From assembly GCA_019636475.1 (NCBI GenBank), contig JAHBXN010000008.1:62001-126000 (forward strand): 64,000 nt of DNA. The letters run 5' to 3'. The DNA is from Phycisphaerae bacterium. Lineage in GTDB: Bacteria > Planctomycetota > Phycisphaerae > UBA1845 > UTPLA1. The stretch's first letter is position 1; each line of letters starts with the position of its first letter. The notes below the pieces were generated by a model. The model saw nothing but the letters and a program-made list of their open reading frames with translations, ran no database searches and had not been told where the DNA came from. Shown piece after piece: positions 8,985 through 17,293 of this stretch. The translations under genes and the position numbers were made by a program.

Positions 8985-9027
8985 AAGGCGCCGCGGTCGA
9001 TTGGAAGCGATTGGCCGACGGCGCCTT
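8985..9027 (+). terminator. hairpin downstream of flagellin, likely terminator
   Basis: AAGGCGCCG (8985-8993) pairs perfectly with CGGCGCCTT (9019-9027), and the stem extends inward through CGGTC/GGCCG past one bulged base. The T-run is short (TTT), so it may be a weak terminator or an mRNA-stabilising 3' hairpin. It sits 70 bases after the flagellin stop. Confidence 0.6.
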
Positions 9028-9130
9028 TCGCATTCACGGACCCGGACGGTTCATCCGATATTGATTAGGTCACTTGGCGGTTTTATGGCCGTCGATGATG
9101 CACGCCGTTCGCCGATCAGGGAGCTTTTCT

Positions 9131-9331
9131 ATGGCGGTTCGTCCGAACACTCAACCGCAGCCGCGAAAATGCGGCGTTGTCCTGACCTGTTTCGACAACG
9201 GCCGAAAGCGATTCCGAGTTGTCCCGATCGAAGGGAACGACCTCGTGGATCAGATTGAAATTGAGCAGGCCGCTCAGATGGCCGCAGCGCAGGCGAATGC
9301 GCCAATCCGAACTCAACGACCTTCATTCTGA
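9131..9331 (+). CDS. small protein of unknown function between flagellin and fliD
   Basis: The protein has 66 residues. ATG 9131 has a good ribosome site (AGGGAG about 8 bases upstream). The sequence begins MAVRPNTQPQPRKCGVV and ends in an Ala/Gln-rich helix (IEIEQAAQMAAAQAN). It has one cysteine pair at a distance, no signal peptide and no membrane segment. It lies between flagellin and fliD on the same strand, so a flagellar role such as a regulator or minor chaperone is possible. Nothing in the sequence proves this. CsrA and FliW were considered and do not match. Confidence 0.55.
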   Translation: MAVRPNTQPQPRKCGVVLTCFDNGRKRFRVVPIEGNDLVDQIEIEQAAQMAAAQANAPIRTQRPSF

Positions 9332-9439
9332 TGGCGGTTTCAAATCCGTGCGACCTCGGTCCGCAGAGCCCCGGCTCGTGTGTCGGATTCGGGTGTGGAC
9401 GAGGTCGATCAGGGCGGATTCGAACGGAGACGGAATTCC

Positions 9440-12400
9440 ATGTCCAGCATCACGAGCGGCGTTGGCCTCGTTTCGGGGCTGCCGATTAAGGATCTTGTCG
9501 ATAGCCTGATTGCCGTTCAGGCGCGACCGATCACGCAGCTTCAGAGCCGGCTCGGCGTCTTCAGCGGCCGGCGGACCGGACTGCTTCAGATTTCGGCCCA
9601 ACTGCTTTCAATCAAGACCGCGATCACGCGCTTCGGCCAAGCGTCATTTTTCAACACGTCCACGGCGAATTCGTCAAACTCGGACACGCTTGCCGTTTCG
9701 GCGGGCAGCAACGCGACCATTGGCGATTATTCATTGCTCGTGCGGAATCTCGCAACAAAACACCAACTCGTGTCGCGCGGCTTCGCGACTGCGGATCAGT
9801 CGGCGGTCGGCGCGGGAACGATCACCATCGAATCGGCCGCGGGACAGGTCAATCGCGCAACGCGGCTGAGTGAACTCAATGGCGGTTCCGGCGTTCAGGT
9901 GGGCAAGATTCGGATCACCGATCGAACCGGCGCGTCGGCGACCGTCGATCTGGTCGGCGCCTTGACCATCACGGACGTCGTGGATCGCATCAACGGGGCG
10001 AACGGTGTCGGTGTCACGGCACGAATCGATGGAGACCGGCTGATCGTCGAAGATCAAACGGGCGGGGCAGGGACCCTCAGCGTGGGAGAAGTCGGCGCCG
10101 GGCGCACAGCCGCCGATCTGGGCCTGCTTCAATCTTCGGCATCGAATTCGCTCATCGGCCAGAGGATTGTATATCTCGACGACAGCACCCGATTGGGAAC
10201 CTTGAACGATGGCAACGGCATTCGTCGGCGCAATCTGGCGAATGACCTTTCGTTCACATTGCGCGACGGTTCCTCGCTCGGTTTCAATTTGTCAGACGCG
10301 ATTCAGCAGAACACTCCGCTTTCGCTTTTGAATTCAGCCGCCGGCGTGCCATCCGGGAAAATCAAGATCACCAACCGTGCCGGGGCCTCGGCAGAGGTCG
10401 ACCTGAACGGTGCTGTGACGGTGCAGGACGTGATCGACCGCGTGAGCGCGGCCGGCATCCAAGTCGCGTTGACGGTAAGTGGTTCACGGCTGACGCTGCT
10501 GGATACGTCCATTACCGGCGGGCAGACCGCGCAGTCCAGTTTGAAGGTTGAGGATGTCGATTCGACGACCGCCCAGGCGCTGGGAATCGCGAGCACGGGG
10601 CTTTCGGATCGCATTCAGGGCAATCGCATTTATTTCGTGGAAACCGTCGGCGATGTGCTCCGCATCATCAATTCATCGCCGCAGAATCTTGACGCGGTGA
10701 CCGGCGCGCCTCGGATTTCCGCCGCGATCGCCGCGGACGGACGAGGCATCGTCATCAATGACCTGACGAACGGTTCGGGATCTTTCGTCGTCGGCGAGTC
10801 GAATGTGGCTCGCGATCTCGGACTCGGCTCGACACCTTCCGGAATGAACGGCCCGCCGGTTTCGTCGCTTTCTTCGGGCGCCCTGGTTGCCGGTCTGAAT
10901 ACGGTGCTGCTGCGCTCCCTGAATGGCGGAGCGGGTGTCAACCTGACCGATCTGCGGATCGGTGATCGTTCAGGCGGTCCGCTGGTCTCGGTCAATCTCA
11001 GTGGGGCGACGACGCTTTCGGATGTGATCGATGCGATCAACGCGGCCGGAACAGGCGTGCGTGCCGCCGTCGCGGCATCCGGGTTGGGAATTGAGCTGAC
11101 GGACACCTCCGGCGGATCTTCCAATCTGCGCATTCAGGGTGCAACTGCCGATTCCCTCGGTATTGCCACCGATGCCGCGGTTTCAGCTCGCAAGGGCGCA
11201 AACCTCCAGCGCCAGTACGTTTCCGAGGCGACTCGGCGATCGGACTTCAATCTCGGCGCAGGGATTCCGAGCGGGCGATTCAGGATTACCGACAGCAATG
11301 GCGCCAGCGCGGTGGTCGATCTGACCGGCGACGAACGGACCATCGGCGAAATCATCTCCGAAATTAACTCACGCGGCATCGGGGTCCTTGCGCGAATCAA
11401 CGATTCGGGGGACGGTCTGCTGCTGACCGATACGGCCGGCGGGGCGGGCCGGCTTCGCGTCGCGGAAGACGGCGGCACGGTGGCCAAATCACTTGGAATT
11501 CTTGGCCAGGCGGCCGAAGGAGAGGCCTTCATCGATGGCTCGCTCGAACGGCGCATCGTCGTTTCGGGCAGCGATTCGCTCAACAATGTGCTCGCGAAGA
11601 TTCAATCAAGCGGGGCGGCCGTCAATGCGTCCATTATCAACGATGGCTCCGGCGGCGCCGCGTATCGATTGAACCTCGTGGGCACGCGGACCGGATTCAA
11701 CGGCGCGCTGGCGATCGACACGGGCACGACGGGGCTGCTGTTCGACGAACTTTCGCGAGCGCGGGATGCCGTCGTCATACTGGGAGAGGCCGGAGCGGAT
11801 CGGCCGCTGGTACTTTCTTCGGGATCGAACACGCTGGAAGGCGTGATTGCCGGCGTGAAGATCGACCTTGTGGCGGCGTCTGAGACGCCGGTCCAAGTGA
11901 CGGTCCGTCGCGATCTTGATGCAATTGTCTCACAGGCCAAAACGCTCGTGAATGCGTTCAACACCGTAATCGGCACGCTCGATAATCTGACTCGATTCGA
12001 TCCGGAGACGTTTGCACGCGGCGTGCTGCAGGGCGATTCGACGGCGCGACGCGTTCGCCAGACGCTCACGGCGCTTGCCAACACGCCCGTGAATGGCGCG
12101 TCCGGCGGATTGAATCGCCTCAGCAGTGTGGGCATCAAGCTGGGGAGCAACTCGAAGCTCGAGCTTGACGAGGCCAGGCTGCGGGCGGCACTGGAGTCCG
12201 ATCCGGAGGGGGTAAAAAATCTATTCGCCGCCGAAGAGTCCTCGGCCGACGGCGTGAAGACCGTGATCGGGCTTGCAGGCGTCATTCAGCGCGAGATCAA
12301 TCGACTGACGGATGTTGATAACGGGCTGATTACATTGCAGGAGGAGTCGCTCCAGACTTCCGAATCCCAGTTGCAGAATCGAATCAGTTCGTTGACGAAA

Positions 12401-12523
12401 CTTCTGGCGTCTCGGCGCGAACGATTGATGGCCCAGTTCCAGAATATGGAAACGGTCATCGCCAATCTTCAGAGCCAGCAGAATTCGATTGCAGCACTGT
12501 CGTCCTTGATTCCGTCTTCGTAA
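9440..12523 (+). CDS. fliD: flagellar filament cap protein FliD, greatly enlarged by IN repeats
   Basis: The protein has 1027 residues from ATG 9440, with GGAGACGG upstream; FliD is usually 400-700. The N-terminus (SGVGLVSGLPIKDLVDSLI, then QLQSRLGVFSGRRTGLLQI) and the C-terminus (LVNAFNTVIGTLDNLTRFD, then INRLTDVDNGLITLQEES) are typical FliD_N and FliD_C. Between them, at about residues 140-230, 297-383, 490-577 and 599-690, are four full Flagellin_IN-type repeats with the pattern L..LN.G.GV..G.I.I.DR.G..A.VDL.GA.T..DVID.IN. Partial copies lie near 250-290, 405-465 and 715-760. FliD caps the growing filament and folds flagellin. FliS follows in the usual order. The repeats should form surface domains on the cap. 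Confidence 0.95.
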   Translation: MSSITSGVGLVSGLPIKDLVDSLIAVQARPITQLQSRLGVFSGRRTGLLQISAQLLSIKTAITRFGQASFFNTSTANSSNSDTLAVSAGSNATIGDYSLLVRNLATKHQLVSRGFATADQSAVGAGTITIESAAGQVNRATRLSELNGGSGVQVGKIRITDRTGASATVDLVGALTITDVVDRINGANGVGVTARIDGDRLIVEDQTGGAGTLSVGEVGAGRTAADLGLLQSSASNSLIGQRIVYLDDSTRLGTLNDGNGIRRRNLANDLSFTLRDGSSLGFNLSDAIQQNTPLSLLNSAAGVPSGKIKITNRAGASAEVDLNGAVTVQDVIDRVSAAGIQVALTVSGSRLTLLDTSITGGQTAQSSLKVEDVDSTTAQALGIASTGLSDRIQGNRIYFVETVGDVLRIINSSPQNLDAVTGAPRISAAIAADGRGIVINDLTNGSGSFVVGESNVARDLGLGSTPSGMNGPPVSSLSSGALVAGLNTVLLRSLNGGAGVNLTDLRIGDRSGGPLVSVNLSGATTLSDVIDAINAAGTGVRAAVAASGLGIELTDTSGGSSNLRIQGATADSLGIATDAAVSARKGANLQRQYVSEATRRSDFNLGAGIPSGRFRITDSNGASAVVDLTGDERTIGEIISEINSRGIGVLARINDSGDGLLLTDTAGGAGRLRVAEDGGTVAKSLGILGQAAEGEAFIDGSLERRIVVSGSDSLNNVLAKIQSSGAAVNASIINDGSGGAAYRLNLVGTRTGFNGALAIDTGTTGLLFDELSRARDAVVILGEAGADRPLVLSSGSNTLEGVIAGVKIDLVAASETPVQVTVRRDLDAIVSQAKTLVNAFNTVIGTLDNLTRFDPETFARGVLQGDSTARRVRQTLTALANTPVNGASGGLNRLSSVGIKLGSNSKLELDEARLRAALESDPEGVKNLFAAEESSADGVKTVIGLAGVIQREINRLTDVDNGLITLQEESLQTSESQLQNRISSLTKLLASRRERLMAQFQNMETVIANLQSQQNSIAALSSLIPSS

Positions 12524-12692
12524 TCGGGGATTCATCCTCGATTTCGGCGGATTTCGCGCACCGACTGGCCCAGGCCGCCGTTCGATAACTCATGTCACAA
12601 TCTCCGCCGACCGATGGAGTCGTTGAGTTTGACGATGGCCAGCGCGAGAGATGATCGCTGCTGGGCCAAATCCGTCACGGAGCAGGCTACGG

Positions 12693-13154
12693 ATGACGAC
12701 TGACGCCGGCGGCGAATACCTGAAGAACGCGGTGATGACCGCTACACCCGAACAGCTGCAACTCATGCTGTATGATGGCGCGATTCGGTTTGCTTCGCAG
12801 GCGCGGGACGCGCTGGCTCGTGCTGATTATGAGGAGAGCTGCGAGAAACTCATTCGCGCACAGAACATTGTCCTTGAAATGCGAAACGGGCTGCGGCACG
12901 AAGTGAACGCGACGCTTTGCTCGCAACTCGCGTCGCTCTACACTTTCATCTACAACCGTCTCGTTGAAGCGAATCTGAAGCGAAGCGCCGGAGCGATTGA
13001 TGAAGCGCTGAAAGTTCTGCATCATCAGCGTGAAACGTGGCAGTTGCTGATTGAAAAAGTGAAGTCTGAACGATCAAAGACCGTCCGGCGAACGCCGCCG
13101 GTCGCAGCCGCATCGGCTCCGGGCGTCGGATTGTCGCTCAGCATTGAGGGCTGA
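12693..13154 (+). CDS. fliS: flagellin export chaperone FliS
   Basis: The protein has 153 residues from ATG 12693. It matches the FliS family in length and motifs: YLKNAVMTATPEQLQLMLYDGAI at the N-terminus, then a helical bundle with CEKLIRAQNIVLEMRNGL and LYTFIYNRLVEANLKRS. FliS binds the C-terminus of flagellin in the cytoplasm to stop early polymerisation and delivers it for export. It follows fliD, the common order. The last 25 residues are Pro/Ala-rich and probably disordered. Confidence 0.95.
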   Translation: MTTDAGGEYLKNAVMTATPEQLQLMLYDGAIRFASQARDALARADYEESCEKLIRAQNIVLEMRNGLRHEVNATLCSQLASLYTFIYNRLVEANLKRSAGAIDEALKVLHHQRETWQLLIEKVKSERSKTVRRTPPVAAASAPGVGLSLSIEG

Positions 13155-13407
13155 CGGTCGATTGGCGACGCTCCGCCTTGGGCATCTGGTCAAGCCGCGT
13201 TTCCGCGGGACCCAGGTATTCTCCCGAATATGCCTGATTCGACATCCCGCACAAGTTCCGCCTATCGCAATTGTTAGCGATCGCCGATATCAAATTTTGG
13301 AATGACGACTCGTCGGCCGAATGAACTCCACGCAGAATATGCCGTACGAAAGAGGACGCTCGATCCGTATTGGCCGGCCGGGCGCTGGCAGGACCTCGGA
13401 GAGTTGC

Positions 13408-14457
13408 ATGTTGTTTAATCGTTCGATCCGCAATTTGCCGGGCGCGTCGGTCGCGCTTTTGATCACCGTTTTTCTCCTTTCGGGCAACGCGCTGGCGCAG
13501 ACATCGGACGCCCCGGCGCAAACGAGCGGATTGACGGTGGAGCAAAAGCTCGAACTGGCGATCCGCAAGATTGATTCTCAGGACTTCCGCGAGGTGGAGC
13601 GGCTGATCAATGAGGTCGCTGTCGAGAAGCCCAATACGGAAAAACTGAAGCTTGCACGCGGCCTCTACTTCGTGGCGACCAAGCGCTTCGTCGAAGCGGT
13701 GGCGGAACTTGAGAATTACAACATGAAGGCGAGCGGCGATTACCGCGGCTACGCGGCGGTCGGCGACCTTTACATCCGATCGCGAATGTATTCGTCGGCC
13801 CTGGTTCCCCTTGAACGCGCGAAAGACCTCGCACCGACGAAGGACAACGGCAAATCGGTCAAATCAGAGATTCTGATCAATCTCGCCACGACACAACTGG
13901 GACTTCAAAACAACAAGACGGCCGTGAAGATCGCGAAGGAGGCGCAGTCGTTCGCTCCGGACGACGGCCAAATCGTGCTCCGTGTCGCCGAAATTGCGGC
14001 GAATGCGGGCGATCAGGATGTATCGCTTGCAGCCGTCGAGCAGGCAATTCTGCTGTTCAAGAGCGACATTCGAGATGATCCATTCAATCGTTCCGCGCAT
14101 GAGCAGTTGATTCAGTGTTACCGCATTGCGTCGAGTATCAACGACTCTCAGCGAAATGCCGATCCGGAGAATCCTGAGCCGTACGTACGCGCCACGCGCG
14201 CCATGCTGGCCGCGTCTGAAATTGAGCGTCGCATCTCGATGCTTGATGCGCACCGGTTTCTCCAACAGGCGATTGAACGCGCGCCAAAAAACGCGGAGTA
14301 TCGGCTGATGCTGGCGGACCTGGAGTACGACATCGGAGGCATCAAGGACTCCGAGGTGGCGCTCGATGAGGTGCTGACCGGCGATCCGAAGAACGCCCGT
14401 GCGCTGGAGCTCAAGGAAAAATTTTCGAAGTCGCCGCCGCGGCCAACTCTTCCGTAA
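13408..14457 (+). CDS. exported TPR-repeat protein
   Basis: The protein has 349 residues from ATG 13408, which has GGAGAG upstream and puts a clear signal peptide at the N-terminus (ASVALLITVFLLSGNALAQ, cleavage near residue 31). The rest consists of helical TPR-like pairs, for example KLKLARGLYFVATKRFVEAVAELE, ALVPLERAKDLAPT and AEYRLMLADLEYDIGGIKDSE. TPR arrays mediate protein-protein binding. It lies downstream of the flagellar genes and upstream of two lipoproteins on the same strand. It probably acts in the periplasm as a scaffold. The partner is unknown. Confidence 0.8.
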   Translation: MLFNRSIRNLPGASVALLITVFLLSGNALAQTSDAPAQTSGLTVEQKLELAIRKIDSQDFREVERLINEVAVEKPNTEKLKLARGLYFVATKRFVEAVAELENYNMKASGDYRGYAAVGDLYIRSRMYSSALVPLERAKDLAPTKDNGKSVKSEILINLATTQLGLQNNKTAVKIAKEAQSFAPDDGQIVLRVAEIAANAGDQDVSLAAVEQAILLFKSDIRDDPFNRSAHEQLIQCYRIASSINDSQRNADPENPEPYVRATRAMLAASEIERRISMLDAHRFLQQAIERAPKNAEYRLMLADLEYDIGGIKDSEVALDEVLTGDPKNARALELKEKFSKSPPRPTLP

Positions 14458-14899
14458 TCATCGCCGCACTCGTTCCACTGCGGTCGCGTGAAGTGCTTCC
14501 ATATCAGAAAGACGTACGGACGACATCGCGACGGATGCGCGCGCGGATTCATTGCGTGTTTCTGAATTTCACGGCAGGAAATGCCGTCGGCAATTCCTGC
14601 CCAGATCGCCGCGAATCCTGCGGCAAACTTCGCGCGAAGTCTTGCGCGCCATGCCTAAAAACGTGATGGACTGCGCGTGAATCGGTACGTCCGCAAATCT
14701 CAAGGCACGCCGCATCGTGCGTCGATAGACTCACGACGGCTTATCGGACAGACGAAATGAACGAGCGGCGACGTGGTCATGTCATGTTGCCTGAATCGAG
14801 AGCCGATAAGCAGGCGTAAGAAGGCATCAGGTTCGGGCACGTGCATTTCATCGTACCTGCCGCCGATGCCGTCTCGCCGCGTTCGGAGCGTCAAAACGC
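14458..14899. other. intergenic with palindromes, 442 bases
   Basis: No gene is supported. Two notable structures are present: a hairpin at 14573-14601 (GGCAGGAA pairing with TTCCTGCC, with an inner TGCC/GGCA) and a perfect 14-base palindrome ACTTCGCGCGAAGT at 14627-14640. Neither has a T-run. They may be a 3' mRNA structure and a protein-binding site for the downstream lipoprotein operon. Confidence 0.4.
14627..14640. repeat. perfect 14-base palindrome
   Basis: ACTTCGCGCGAAGT reads identically on both strands. It lies 260 bases upstream of the beta-propeller lipoprotein gene. It could be an operator for a dimeric regulator. The chance of such a palindrome at this G+C is not negligible. Confidence 0.35.
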
Positions 14900-16084
14900 A
14901 TGAAATCATCCAATACTCGCCGTTATTTGCGACTTGCGGCCCAGATATGCTGTGCAGCGATTGTCGCGTCGTGTTCGAAACCTGATTCGGGGCGGACTTC
15001 CGTCGAATCGGCGCAGCCGATGCCGCAGGCTCGCGACGCAGGGTACGCGATCGGTTCTGATGCAGACGCGGGACTGCATCTGTTCGGACGCAATCCGGGA
15101 TTGTCAGACGTTGCGTTCGAGGGCAAGGCCGCGACTGGCCTCTTGCAGCACACGAGCCAGAGCGAAGGCGCGGATTTTGATCCCGATGTGGATCGCACGG
15201 GCCGGCTGCTCGTTTTTGCTTCGACGCGGAATTCGCACAACAGCCATCTGTACATCAAGAGCGTGGATGGTGCGACGATCACACAGATCACGGACGGCTC
15301 CGCGAATGACGCCCAACCGACATTTGATCCCAGCGGCCAGCGGATCGCGTTCGCGAGCGATCGGGCCGGACAGTGGGATATCTGGGTGATTGATGCCAGT
15401 GGGCGAAATCCGATTCAGATCACGAATTCGCCGGCTCCCGAAATGCATCCAAGCTGGTCACCGGACGGCAAGCGCCTTGTGTTCTGCCGAATTGACCCGA
15501 AAGAGAATCGAAATCTGCTCTGGGTTGTGGAACTCGACAATCCCGGAGTCAAGCGGCTGATAGGCGAAGGTCTTTTTCCCGCCTGGTCGCCCGATGGATC
15601 AAAGATCGCCTATCAGCGCGCTCGGGCGCGTAGCAGCCGGTATTTCAGCATCTGGACGCTGGACATTCACGGCGACGAAGTGCTTTACCCGACCGAGGTG
15701 GCGGCCAATGCGAGCGGAGCGATGATCGCACCGGCCTGGTCGCCAGACGGCCGGCAACTGACGTTCGCGATGATCGACCCGAACGGAGATTCCGGCGGGG
15801 CCGGAATGAGTCCGATGCGGGGCATGCCGGGGCGGTGCGACATTGCCATTGTGGACGTCGACGGTCGAGGGCTTCAGAAACTAACGGATGGGCCGGGGCA
15901 GTTCTTCGCGCCGGTGTGGGCGACCGATGGTCGCATCTACTTCAGTTCGCGCGAGGGCGGCACGGAATCCATCTGGAGCACGAAGCCGTTTCGTCCCATG
16001 ACCTATTCGGAAGACACGCCGTCGGCGGTCAAGACGAGTGACCGACAGGCGGCATATGCGAACGAAACGGCTGAAGGCGAGTAA
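14900..16084 (+). CDS. beta-propeller (PD40/TolB-like) lipoprotein
   Basis: The protein has 394 residues. The N-terminus is a lipoprotein signal (RLAAQICCAAIVASCS, lipidated Cys near residue 25). The rest has repeated PD40 blades: FDPDVDRTGRLLVFASTRN, FDPSGQRIAFASDRAGQWDI, SWSPDGKRLVFCR, AWSPDGSKIAYQRAR and AWSPDGRQLTFAMIDP, about six in all. Such propellers occur in TolB, which works with Pal at the outer membrane, and in many periplasmic binding proteins. It differs from TolB in being a lipoprotein and lacking the TolB N-domain, and no tol genes are nearby. It is likely a periplasm-facing membrane-anchored binding protein. Confidence 0.85.
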   Translation: MKSSNTRRYLRLAAQICCAAIVASCSKPDSGRTSVESAQPMPQARDAGYAIGSDADAGLHLFGRNPGLSDVAFEGKAATGLLQHTSQSEGADFDPDVDRTGRLLVFASTRNSHNSHLYIKSVDGATITQITDGSANDAQPTFDPSGQRIAFASDRAGQWDIWVIDASGRNPIQITNSPAPEMHPSWSPDGKRLVFCRIDPKENRNLLWVVELDNPGVKRLIGEGLFPAWSPDGSKIAYQRARARSSRYFSIWTLDIHGDEVLYPTEVAANASGAMIAPAWSPDGRQLTFAMIDPNGDSGGAGMSPMRGMPGRCDIAIVDVDGRGLQKLTDGPGQFFAPVWATDGRIYFSSREGGTESIWSTKPFRPMTYSEDTPSAVKTSDRQAAYANETAEGE

Positions 16085-16151
16085 ATGGGTTTCAACCGGC
16101 CGGCTCGTTGCGGCGCCGGATTACGAGGACGACGCGACACGCGTTGATTAT

Positions 16152-16886
16152 ATGCGTCGAATTAGTGTCAGAATACTGGCATTAGCATTGCTTTTGTCGA
16201 CCGGGTGCTCGCAGAGCCGACCGACGGATGAGACGGCCATTCCGCGGGCATTCGCGCGTCCCGCGGTGCTGGCGGTCGCGCCGGTGCTGAATTTCTCGGG
16301 CGAATTCAGCCTGGATCCGATCGCTGCCGCCGATCTGCTGGCTTCGGAATTGACTTATGTCCGGGGCGTGACGGTGCTTCCAGTCAACCGGGTGATCGCG
16401 GTTCTGGCGGGGCAGGGGCGGATGCAGGTGGAGTCGCCGGCGCACGCGCTGGCGGTGTGCGGAGCGGTTGGCGCCGATGCGATTCTGGTCGCCGGCATCA
16501 CGGAGTATGACGCTTACACGCCGACCGTCGGCATGGTGCTTCAGATTTACGCTCCGCGCCAAGAATCAGCGGAGTCGTTTGAGCCGCTGGTGGCGGCCCG
16601 AATGGCCGAGCCGTTCGAACTGACTCGGATGGTTGATCCCTTGTTGCCGACGAGTCAGGTTCAACTGGTATTGAATGCCTCGCACGATCAGGTCCAGAAA
16701 GCAGTGAAGAAATACGCCGATCCGCGCGATGAGATGAAAACACATCTCGGATGGCGACAGTATCTGAAAGTCCAGTCTCTGTTTCTCCGATTCTGCTGGA
16801 ACGAAGCGATCGACCGCCTGATGAAACAGGAGCGGTCCAGGCAAATGCTGATCGCGACGGGATCGGGCACGGAGGATCCGACATGA
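16152..16886 (+). CDS. lipoprotein, CsgG/LpoB-like fold suspected
   Basis: The protein has 244 residues from ATG 16152, chosen because it opens a lipoprotein signal (ISVRILALALLLSTGC, Cys near residue 19). The next 120 residues have the alternating pattern of CsgG/LpoB-type domains: RPAVLAVAPVLNFSGEFSLD, then LLASELTYVRGVTVLPVNRV, then AVCGAVGADAILVAGITEYD. These proteins are outer-membrane lipoproteins that bind or activate envelope machines. The fold call is from pattern only. The start lies 67 bases after the propeller lipoprotein stop. The last bases overlap the start of the next small gene (ATGA), so translation is probably coupled. Confidence 0.65.
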   Translation: MRRISVRILALALLLSTGCSQSRPTDETAIPRAFARPAVLAVAPVLNFSGEFSLDPIAAADLLASELTYVRGVTVLPVNRVIAVLAGQGRMQVESPAHALAVCGAVGADAILVAGITEYDAYTPTVGMVLQIYAPRQESAESFEPLVAARMAEPFELTRMVDPLLPTSQVQLVLNASHDQVQKAVKKYADPRDEMKTHLGWRQYLKVQSLFLRFCWNEAIDRLMKQERSRQMLIATGSGTEDPT

Positions 16887-17092
16887 AAACGGACGTACGT
16901 CAGCTATCATTGGTTAAGGGAGGACACCGCTATCTTTTCCGGTATCAGCCGGGCAACGAGGCGGATGTCATCGGCGCGTTTGCCGCTCTGGCCAGCGATG
17001 GTTCCACGGATTTTGACTGGTTTGATGCGGCCGTACTGAGTTATCAGATGGGTCGCCGGCTCGAGACGGAAATCGAGGAATTGCGCGTATAA
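16883..17092 (+). CDS. small cytoplasmic protein of unknown function
   Basis: The protein has 69 residues. Its ATG overlaps the stop of the lipoprotein gene in an ATGA, and GGAGGATCC lies just upstream, so it is very likely translated. The sequence starts MKTDVRQLSLVKGGHRYLFR and contains FDWFDAAVLSYQMGRRLETE. It has no signal peptide, membrane span or cysteine. The pattern resembles short conserved planctomycete proteins of unknown role. Coupling to the lipoprotein suggests a shared process. Confidence 0.7.
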   Translation: MKTDVRQLSLVKGGHRYLFRYQPGNEADVIGAFAALASDGSTDFDWFDAAVLSYQMGRRLETEIEELRV

Positions 17093-17107
17093 GTGTCAAG
17101 ATAATCG

Positions 17108-17135
17108 TGAAGGCATGAACCGAATAGCCCGATAG
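17108..17135 (+). promoter_or_regulatory. possible promoter sharing an 11-base element with the flagellin promoter
   Basis: TAGCCCGATAG at 17125-17135 is identical to 7198-7208 upstream of flagellin. A weak -35-like TGAAGGCA (17108-17115) lies 12 bases before CCCGATAG. It sits 160 bases upstream of the recombinase gene. The -35 match is poor (4 of 8), so this is tentative. Confidence 0.3.
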
Positions 17136-17293
17136 TGAAGTCAGCCTTCGGACGGAGTGTCCGACGCCGAGCGATACGTCTAGACCGCGTATCGATCGTG
17201 CCTGAGTTGAACGGGTGGGAGGCCGCGGAGAGCGGGCCACAGCCAGGCGGCAACAAACTGGGTTAGTCAATCGCCGAGAAGAGTGTCGCGACT

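Noticed and set aside
11602-12285. 227-residue Ser/Arg-rich frame antisense to fliD
   Set aside because: Shadow of fliD repeats.
13282-13289. GCCGATAT as a sigma-28 -10 upstream of the TPR gene
   Set aside because: No TAAAG-like -35 lies 11-12 bases upstream.
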